Assembly: GCA_030646745.1 (NCBI GenBank)
Contig: JAUSKV010000289.1
Span: 1 to 10,356 of the forward strand
Direction: 5' to 3'
Origin: Sulfurimonas sp.
Lineage (GTDB): Bacteria; Campylobacterota; Campylobacteria; Campylobacterales; Sulfurimonadaceae
Length of the DNA stretch: 10,356 bases
Below are positions 6,046 through 10,356 of this stretch, one piece after another; positions within the stretch are counted from its first letter, which is position 1; every line of letters starts with the position of its first letter. The notes under the pieces were generated by a model, which worked only from the letters and a program-made list of their open reading frames with translations, did not search any database and was not told where the DNA came from. Both the position numbers and the translations under genes were made by a program.

Positions 6046-7311
6046 TCAGCTCCACGAGCTCATTTTATGCCATTTGAGAGCATACATAAAAATAAAGAGA
6101 TAACAGACTACGCCAATAAGATAGGTAAATTGCATATCTCCGCTCAGTTGGGAGATTTTCCCAAATAGAAGCGGAAGAACTGCTCCTCCGGCTATTGCCA
6201 TGATGAGGAGGGCGCTTCCTTGTGCAGTATATTTTCCTAAGCCCTCGAGTGCCAAAGGCCAGATAGTAGGCCAGACGAGGGCATTTGCAAAGCCTAAGAG
6301 TGCTACAAAAGCTACACTGTTTGGAAGAGTGGGAATTCCACTCCAGCCCCACAATATTTCTGAAACTGCGCTGCTGCTGTTTGAGCTAAAAGCAACGCCC
6401 AGTAAAAATAAGATTCCAAAAATAGCGGAACCCATTAATGCCGCTTTTTGTGAGAGAAATCTAGGTATAAATAAAACCCCTATCAGATAACCAAAAACCA
6501 TAAAAATCATGGTGTAGGAGGTAAGTGCTGTTGCATTCTCAACACCTAAACTCTGTCCATAAAGACCTATTGTGTCGCCTGCAATCACCTCTATTCCAAC
6601 ATAAAAGAAGAGTGCAACTGCCCCTAAAATTGCCCGCGGGAAGTGAAAGATGCTCTCTTTATCTTCATGCTCCTCATGGCACTCAAGTTCCGGAAGCGAT
6701 GAAAATTTTATCAAAAGAATCAGAAAACTAAGAACAGCTGACATAATAATATAGGGAACAATCAATCTATGTGCCAAGGCTTCAATATCCGCCGCCGAGA
6801 GCTCGGCATACAACAGATTCGGAATATCGGAAAGAATAAGAGCCGTAAAAACTAAAGGAACTAACACCCCTGCACTCTTGTTTATAAGCCCCATAATGCT
6901 AATTCGCATGGCAGCACTCTCGATTGGACCTATCAAAACAACATAGGGATTTGAAGCCGTTTGTAGCGTTGTGAGTCCTGTTCCGAGGGTAAAAAGTGCC
7001 AGTAAAAAGAGTACATAATTTGCATCTAAAGCCGCCGGAATAAAGATGAGACTCCCGATTACCATGATGCCTAAACCAATCGCCATTGCATTTTTGTATC
7101 CCGTTTTTTCCAAAACAAAGGACATCGGCAGAGCCATGACGGTATATGCTATGTAAAAAGCAAAAGTGACAAAGAGCGATTGAAACTCCGTTAAATCGCA
7201 TATAACATTTAAAAAGGGAATTAACGAGCCATTGAGCCATGTCACAAAACCAAATATAAAAAAGAGTGTGCCAATAATTATCATCGGCAGGATTGTTGAT
7301 TTTTCGCTCAC
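6046..7311 (-). CDS. FucP/GluP-family sugar:proton symporter (MFS)
   Basis: A 421-residue inner-membrane protein with about 12 hydrophobic segments (roughly 8-26, 45-66, 75-92, 98-115, 138-160, 184-202, 227-250, 263-282, 290-308, 330-350, 363-383, 392-412). Family signatures are LFFIFGFVTWLNGSLIPFL (16-34) in helix 1, TLQTASNPYV (114-123), GIEVIAGDTIG (239-249) and FANALVWPTIWPLALEGLG (341-359). These match the glucose/galactose branch (GluP) better than L-fucose FucP, but the sugar cannot be fixed from sequence. The central cytoplasmic loop holds an acidic, His-containing stretch (ELECHEEHEDKES, 208-220). The start is GTG at 7311, supported by AAGGAG six bases upstream within the end of the phosphatase gene. 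It is the middle gene of the sugar operon. Confidence 0.9.
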   Translation of the reverse strand: MSEKSTILPMIIIGTLFFIFGFVTWLNGSLIPFLNVICDLTEFQSLFVTFAFYIAYTVMALPMSFVLEKTGYKNAMAIGLGIMVIGSLIFIPAALDANYVLFLLALFTLGTGLTTLQTASNPYVVLIGPIESAAMRISIMGLINKSAGVLVPLVFTALILSDIPNLLYAELSAADIEALAHRLIVPYIIMSAVLSFLILLIKFSSLPELECHEEHEDKESIFHFPRAILGAVALFFYVGIEVIAGDTIGLYGQSLGVENATALTSYTMIFMVFGYLIGVLFIPRFLSQKAALMGSAIFGILFLLGVAFSSNSSSAVSEILWGWSGIPTLPNSVAFVALLGFANALVWPTIWPLALEGLGKYTAQGSALLIMAIAGGAVLPLLFGKISQLSGDMQFTYLIGVVCYLFIFMYALKWHKMSSWS

Positions 7312-7312
7312 A

Positions 7313-8131
7313 TTAAACTCCTTCTAAATATTGAGCCACGCCATCTTCATCGTTTGTGTGCGGCAGGACAATATCGGCAAACTTCTTTACCTCTTCTTGG
7401 GCATTTGCCACAGCTACCGCAGGATTTGCCAACTCAAACATTCCCAAATCATTGAAGTTGTCGCCAAAAACAGTAAGGTTTGAGAGTTCAAAATTACCAT
7501 ATTCACTCACACTCAAAATACCATGTGATTTATCTGCATTTTTATGTAAAACTGTTAAGAACCAACACCCCACATACGCCTCAGGTGCTAAAATAAACTT
7601 TAGCGTTTCGCCAAACATCTGCTTGAGATGCTTTTCAAGAGTTCTTAAAAGCTGTTCTTCGCCCATGTAAACTATCTTAAAATTATCTCGCATCGCCCTA
7701 AGATTTTGGCACTCCTGGAGGTTGTCATCCTGAGAGTATCTGGTTAAAACACTCTTTTGATGTTCATTTAAAACAGAAGAGTATAAAAAAGCTTCATTCA
7801 GATTTTGGTCAGCCAAAGCAAGAACAAAAGGGTAAATCCCAAACTTTCCGCCCTCTTCTATAATAACATCGGCAACCTCTTTAGTTATAAACTTAGTGTC
7901 AATTATCTTCTTATCCATCGTCGCAATTAATGCACCGTCAAGAAGTATCATGGGAATATTTACATGAATGCCTTTTAAAAACTCTGCTGTTTTTTTGTAG
8001 GTTCTGGCAGTCGCAACACTCAGCAATGCCGTGTCTGCTTTTGCATTCCAAATCTCTTTCGTAAAAGCACTTAGAGATAAATCTGTTCGTAAAAATGTGT
8101 GGTCAAGGTCTGTTATGTATATGTTTTTCAT
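7313..8131 (-). CDS. HAD-superfamily Cof-type (class IIB) phosphatase
   Basis: A 272-residue cytoplasmic phosphatase, probably acting on a sugar phosphate. All HAD motifs are present: motif I ITDLDHTFL (6-14; nucleophile Asp8, acid Asp10), motif II SVATAR (38-43, Thr41), motif III Lys in NADKSHGI (198-205, Lys201) and motif IV VFGDNFNDLGMF (221-232; Asp224, Asp228). The long insert between motifs II and III (about 80-190) is the C2B cap that sets substrate choice. The substrate is not identifiable; sucrose-phosphate-type or general hexose-phosphate phosphatases share this layout. It is the first gene of the operon with a sugar symporter and a hexose-6-phosphate mutarotase, which suggests a hexose phosphate. 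No good ribosome site precedes ATG 8131, so translation may start on a very short leader. Confidence 0.85.
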   Translation of the reverse strand: MKNIYITDLDHTFLRTDLSLSAFTKEIWNAKADTALLSVATARTYKKTAEFLKGIHVNIPMILLDGALIATMDKKIIDTKFITKEVADVIIEEGGKFGIYPFVLALADQNLNEAFLYSSVLNEHQKSVLTRYSQDDNLQECQNLRAMRDNFKIVYMGEEQLLRTLEKHLKQMFGETLKFILAPEAYVGCWFLTVLHKNADKSHGILSVSEYGNFELSNLTVFGDNFNDLGMFELANPAVAVANAQEEVKKFADIVLPHTNDEDGVAQYLEGV

Positions 8132-8132
8132 G

Positions 8133-8181
8133 TTGAAAGTATATCTAAAGTATAATGCGTAAGAAGTAATTTTTCATAAGG
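8133..8181. promoter_or_regulatory. Divergent promoter region with overlapping -10 elements
   Basis: This 57-base gap separates the HAD phosphatase (leftward) from the short-chain dehydrogenase (rightward). On the plus strand TATAAT at 8151-8156 lies 33 bases before GTG 8189. On the minus strand TATACT at 8154-8149 overlaps it, giving a near-symmetric AGTATAAT/ATTATACT element, and TATACT recurs at 8143-8138. No convincing -35 box is seen on either side. TAAGG at 8177-8181 is the ribosome site of the dehydrogenase, 7 bases from its GTG. The promoter calls are inferred from these hexamers. Confidence 0.45.
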
Positions 8182-8188
8182 TTTTAGA

Positions 8189-8884
8189 GTGAAAACAGCA
8201 GTAGTAACAGGTGCTAGCAGCGGCATGGGAAGGGAAATTTCTTTGCGACTTTTGTCGCTAGGATATAGAGTTATCGGGATTAGCAGAAGCGTAAAAAAAG
8301 AGTCGTTTGAGAGTGAGAATTTTACTCCGTTGCAAGCAGATTTATCAGATGAAGTTTCAACACTCTTGGCATGTGGAACTCTGAAAAAAGAGTCTGTTTA
8401 CATGCTCATCAACTGCGCGGGATTCGGCAAATTTGAACCGCATGAAGAATTAAGTACAAGGATTATCTCCGACATGACTTTTTTGAATCTAACAGCGCCG
8501 ATGCTTCTTACAAATGCACTTTTAAGAGATTTAAAACAAAACTGCGGCTACCTCATCAATATCAACTCTATTGAAGCGATAAGAGCCAGTAAATTTGCAG
8601 GCGTTTACAGTGCAACGAAAGCCGGTTTAAAGGCATTCAGCGATTCACTTTTTGAAGAGACAAGAAAAAGCGGACTGAGCATTAGCAATATAAATCCCGA
8701 TATGACGGAGACCGCCTTTTACAGTGAGCTTAGATTTGAGACAAGCATTAAAGAGGAGGAAAAACTCTTGGTTTCAGATATTGCCGATGCGGTAGAGCAT
8801 ATAATCAGTATGAGAAAAGGTGCGGTTGTGAGTGATTACACTATAAGAAGTCTAAATTTCGGGATTTCTAAAAAGAAGCTATGA
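8189..8884 (+). CDS. Short-chain dehydrogenase/reductase (SDR) of unknown substrate
   Basis: A 231-residue cytoplasmic oxidoreductase of the classical SDR family. It shows the cofactor-binding TGASSGMG (7-14), the NCAG motif (75-78), Asn100 and a complete catalytic set: Ser127 (in NSIEA), Tyr140 and Lys144 (YSATK). Arg33 in ISRS after the second strand suggests NADP(H) preference. The usual PG motif after strand 6 is Pro-Asp here (NINPDMTETAFYS, 167-179). The substrate-binding loop is short and the protein is slightly below the common 240-260 residues. GTG start 8189 is supported by TAAGG seven bases upstream. It is divergent from the sugar operon and overlaps the small flagellar-operon gene by 6 bases tail to tail. 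Nothing here identifies the substrate. Confidence 0.85.
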   Translation: MKTAVVTGASSGMGREISLRLLSLGYRVIGISRSVKKESFESENFTPLQADLSDEVSTLLACGTLKKESVYMLINCAGFGKFEPHEELSTRIISDMTFLNLTAPMLLTNALLRDLKQNCGYLININSIEAIRASKFAGVYSATKAGLKAFSDSLFEETRKSGLSISNINPDMTETAFYSELRFETSIKEEEKLLVSDIADAVEHIISMRKGAVVSDYTIRSLNFGISKKKL

Positions 8885-9133
8885 CATCAAGTCAAGGTTG
8901 CGTGAAGTGGGGATATCGGTTGAGCGTAAAAATTGTAAATTTTTTTGAATCTGATTCATAGATTTTAGTACCTCATCTTTTAATCCGCTAAACACTCGGC
9001 TAGCTTCTTCTAAAAGATAAATTGCCTCTTCTATTTCTGCTTTTTTTGTAAGCTTTGGAATATCATCCAAAAGCTTATCTAACGAATCTGCATTCTTTTC
9101 TATTATGGCTATTTTTAGTTTAGTTAGCCACAT
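8879..9133 (-). CDS. Small helical protein downstream of fliS, possible FliT-type chaperone
   Basis: An 84-residue protein I cannot place by sequence alone. It is almost entirely predicted helix with heptad-like Leu/Ile spacing: a first helix at about 3-24, a second from about 30 (KKAEIEEAIYLLEEASRVFS, 30-49) and a third (KDEVLKSMNQIQKNLQFLRS, 52-71), then a polar tail. It has no signal peptide and no membrane segment. It follows fliD and fliS, the slot of fliT in enterobacteria. FliT is a small helical chaperone of FliD, so a FliT-like role is plausible but unproven; FliT is normally somewhat longer (about 120). ATG 9133 lies 14 bases inside fliS in another frame, indicating translational coupling. 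Only a weak GAGAAAG-like site precedes it. Confidence 0.65.
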   Translation of the reverse strand: MWLTKLKIAIIEKNADSLDKLLDDIPKLTKKAEIEEAIYLLEEASRVFSGLKDEVLKSMNQIQKNLQFLRSTDIPTSRNLDLMS

Positions 9134-9494
9134 TTGTGCTTTCTCGCCATGCGTCTAAAAGACCTTTGAACACATTGCTTACTTCGTCAATCTTTGCTAC
9201 ATCGTTTGTGAATCCTGCACTGTTTAAAAGCTGTATCTCATAATTATAAAGACCTTCCAAATACTCAGCTACTTTACCTTGAGAGATATCTAAAATGGAA
9301 ATAAGCTCTGTAATAATGGCGATAGAACGATTTACCCAATAGACTCTTTTTTCAATGTTTCCGTCTTTCACTGCTTTTTTTGCCTGAGCATTAAAACGAA
9401 GTACACCTTCATATAACATTTCTATAAGTTTAGCCGGAGATTCTATTCCAAGATTGTTTTGCGCGTAAATATCGTGAGCTACATTACCATACAT
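9120..9494 (-). CDS. fliS: Flagellin export chaperone FliS
   Basis: A 124-residue cytoplasmic four-helix protein that binds the C-terminus of flagellin, prevents early polymerisation and hands it to the export gate. It has the family start MYGNVAHDIYAQNNL (1-15), SPAKLIEMLYEGVLRF (19-34), the helix with RVYWVNRSIAIITELISILD (50-69), and LYNYEIQLLNSA (82-93). The frame extends upstream to an ATG at 9533, but I chose ATG 9494: family members begin with MYxN, an AAAAAAGGG site ends 7 bases before it, and the extra 13 residues (Lys/Asn rich) look like leader sequence. It lies 92 bases after fliD and overlaps the next small gene by 14 bases. Confidence 0.92.
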   Translation of the reverse strand: MYGNVAHDIYAQNNLGIESPAKLIEMLYEGVLRFNAQAKKAVKDGNIEKRVYWVNRSIAIITELISILDISQGKVAEYLEGLYNYEIQLLNSAGFTNDVAKIDEVSNVFKGLLDAWRESTNVAN

Positions 9495-9540
9495 ATCAGA
9501 CCCTTTTTTATTGTTTTTACTAAATTTATTCATGCCATGT

Positions 9541-9567
9541 ACATCGACACCTGAAGCATTTTCTTTA
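9541..9567 (-). promoter_or_regulatory. Possible sigma-28 (FliA) promoter for fliS
   Basis: In the fliD-fliS gap the minus strand reads TAAA (9567-9564), 15 bases, then GTCGATGT (9548-9541). The flagellar sigma-28 consensus is TAAA-N15-GCCGATAA, so spacing and the -35 core match and 5 of 8 bases of the -10 agree. Transcription would start near 9534, leaving about a 40-base leader before ATG 9494, which supports that start. The match could be chance in AT-rich DNA. Confidence 0.35.
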
Positions 9568-9586
9568 GCTTTTTTTTACTAAAATT

Positions 9587-10356
9587 TTAATTACCTGAAG
9601 TAGAAGCATTCGCCATTTGGGTAAACATAGATGAAGCTGAGTTTATTTTACTAATCATGGAATCATATGCGGTATATTGCTTTTTCATTGTCGCATATCT
9701 ATCGTCTAATCTTTTGGTTTCCGTTGTTTTGCGTTTTTCTAATGAAGTAACTTTATCAGTAATAGAAGTTTTTAACTGGTCTAAAGTAGCATTGAACTTG
9801 GTATATCCTTCAATTTGTGTAGCAAATGCATCAAACGCTCCAGTCACTTCAACAGTACTAGCATCCGTTTTTGTAAATGTTCCGCCAGAGAAAAATGCCT
9901 GAACATTCGTAGCATTTGCATCCATTTTTGCGCCAAATGTAGTTTTATTCAGAGATAATTTTCCATCTTTGGCTACATCAAAACCATAATCATTCATTGT
10001 ACCAGAGGTGCCAGTAATGGATGCAAACATGTTAGAAACCACACTTTTCATACCTTTTATGGTGCTGTCACTCGCGAATATACCTCTCACTTTACTATCT
10101 GTGCTTTGCTTAGTCATTTTACCAAGTTCTGTTATTGTCTCATTGTATTTGCTTACAAAACTATCCATTTTTGTTAGAATAGTGTCACGATTTTGTTGAA
10201 TACTTACACTGGATGTACCTACTTCTTTTAAGCTTATACTTAAACCAGTTATCAAATCATCCACTTTATTGCTTTGTCGTGTTATAGGTTGTCCGTTAAA
10301 TTCTAAATTTGCCGCAACACCTGTTTGAATTGGAGCTGCATCAAAAGCAGTTGTTA
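9587..10356 (-). CDS. fliD: Flagellar filament cap protein FliD, C-terminal part (5' truncated)
   Basis: FliD (HAP2) forms the pentameric cap at the filament tip that guides flagellin assembly. The frame is open to the window edge, so only the C-terminal 255 or so residues are seen; the GTG at 10264 is internal. Visible features are NLEFNGQPITRQSNKVDDLI followed by TGLSISL, the strongly conserved segment joining the D2/D3 domains to the C-terminal region, then FVSKYNETITELGKMTKQS, the SDSTIKGMKSVVSNMF segment and DYGFDVAKDGKLSLN. Next comes a Thr/Ser/Ala-rich stretch, and finally a long coiled coil (LEKRKTTETKRLDDRYATM) ending in INSASSMFTQMANA, which forms the leg domain with the N-terminus. 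It reads into fliS and the small FliT-position gene. Confidence 0.93.
   Translation of the reverse strand, partial: TTAFDAAPIQTGVAANLEFNGQPITRQSNKVDDLITGLSISLKEVGTSSVSIQQNRDTILTKMDSFVSKYNETITELGKMTKQSTDSKVRGIFASDSTIKGMKSVVSNMFASITGTSGTMNDYGFDVAKDGKLSLNKTTFGAKMDANATNVQAFFSGGTFTKTDASTVEVTGAFDAFATQIEGYTKFNATLDQLKTSITDKVTSLEKRKTTETKRLDDRYATMKKQYTAYDSMISKINSASSMFTQMANASTSGN

Noticed and set aside
6065..6731. Open frames on both strands within the symporter gene
   Set aside because: They mirror the codon bias of the symporter, contain no family motifs and lack plausible starts; the symporter itself is unambiguous.
8946..8958. Perfect palindrome TGAATC-T-GATTCA
   Set aside because: It is inside the small flagellar-operon gene, far from any start, and a 1-base loop cannot form a hairpin; it is likely chance.
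9580..9589. TAAAATTTTA palindrome with an A/T tract after fliD, as a terminator
   Set aside because: The stem is entirely A/T with no loop and would be too weak; I see no intrinsic terminator between fliD and fliS.
9657..10199. Hydrophobic plus-strand open frames opposite fliD
   Set aside because: They look membrane-like only because Ser/Thr/Lys/Asp codons of fliD give Val/Leu/Phe/Ile-type codons when read in reverse; no ribosome site supports them.
1..10356. Defence island, prophage, CRISPR or biosynthetic cluster
   Set aside because: Apart from the single toxin-antitoxin pair, every gene falls in a housekeeping, repair, transport or flagellar family, and no repeats, integrase or transposase are visible.

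Overview
The window looks like chromosomal DNA of a Campylobacterota (former Epsilonproteobacteria) member, most like the Sulfurimonas/Sulfuricurvum/Arcobacter group. The DNA is AT-rich and very densely packed: genes overlap or lie 1-25 bases apart, and GTG or TTG starts are frequent. AmgK-MurU cell-wall recycling genes and the fliD-fliS flagellar order fit this group. The assignment is inference from gene content and style; no rRNA or other taxonomic marker is present. No intergenic gap exceeds about 100 bases, and I see no tRNA, rRNA, CRISPR array, insertion sequence or attachment site.

Plus strand, 1-1978: an alkylation-damage group. It holds a 5'-truncated AlkC-type DNA glycosylase, a small flavin-binding split-barrel protein, and an O6-alkylguanine-DNA alkyltransferase homologue whose catalytic Cys has become Tyr. 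Plus strand, 2041-2626: a two-gene toxin-antitoxin module with its own promoter and a MazF/PemK-type toxin. Plus strand, 2651-5224: a tight peptidoglycan-recycling group of amgK, murU (overlapping by ATGA) and a secreted MltB-like lytic transglycosylase. No clear promoter separates the toxin gene from amgK.

Minus strand, 8131 down to 5211: a sugar operon read in the order HAD phosphatase, FucP/GluP-type sugar-proton symporter, hexose-6-phosphate mutarotase. Its genes are 1 base apart and ribosome sites lie inside the preceding gene. It is divergent from a plus-strand short-chain dehydrogenase (8189-8884), and the two share a compact region with overlapping -10-like elements.

Minus strand, 10356 down to 8879: a flagellar group with the C-terminal part of the filament cap FliD, the flagellin chaperone FliS, and a small helical protein in the position where FliT is encoded in other bacteria. 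Both convergent gene pairs (5211-5224 and 8879-8884) overlap at their stop codons with no recognisable terminator.

Most of the window is ordinary core-genome content. The points most worth attention are the Cys-to-Tyr alkyltransferase beside alkC, the toxin-antitoxin unit directly in front of the wall-recycling genes, the FliT-position protein, and the kinase-less sugar operon.
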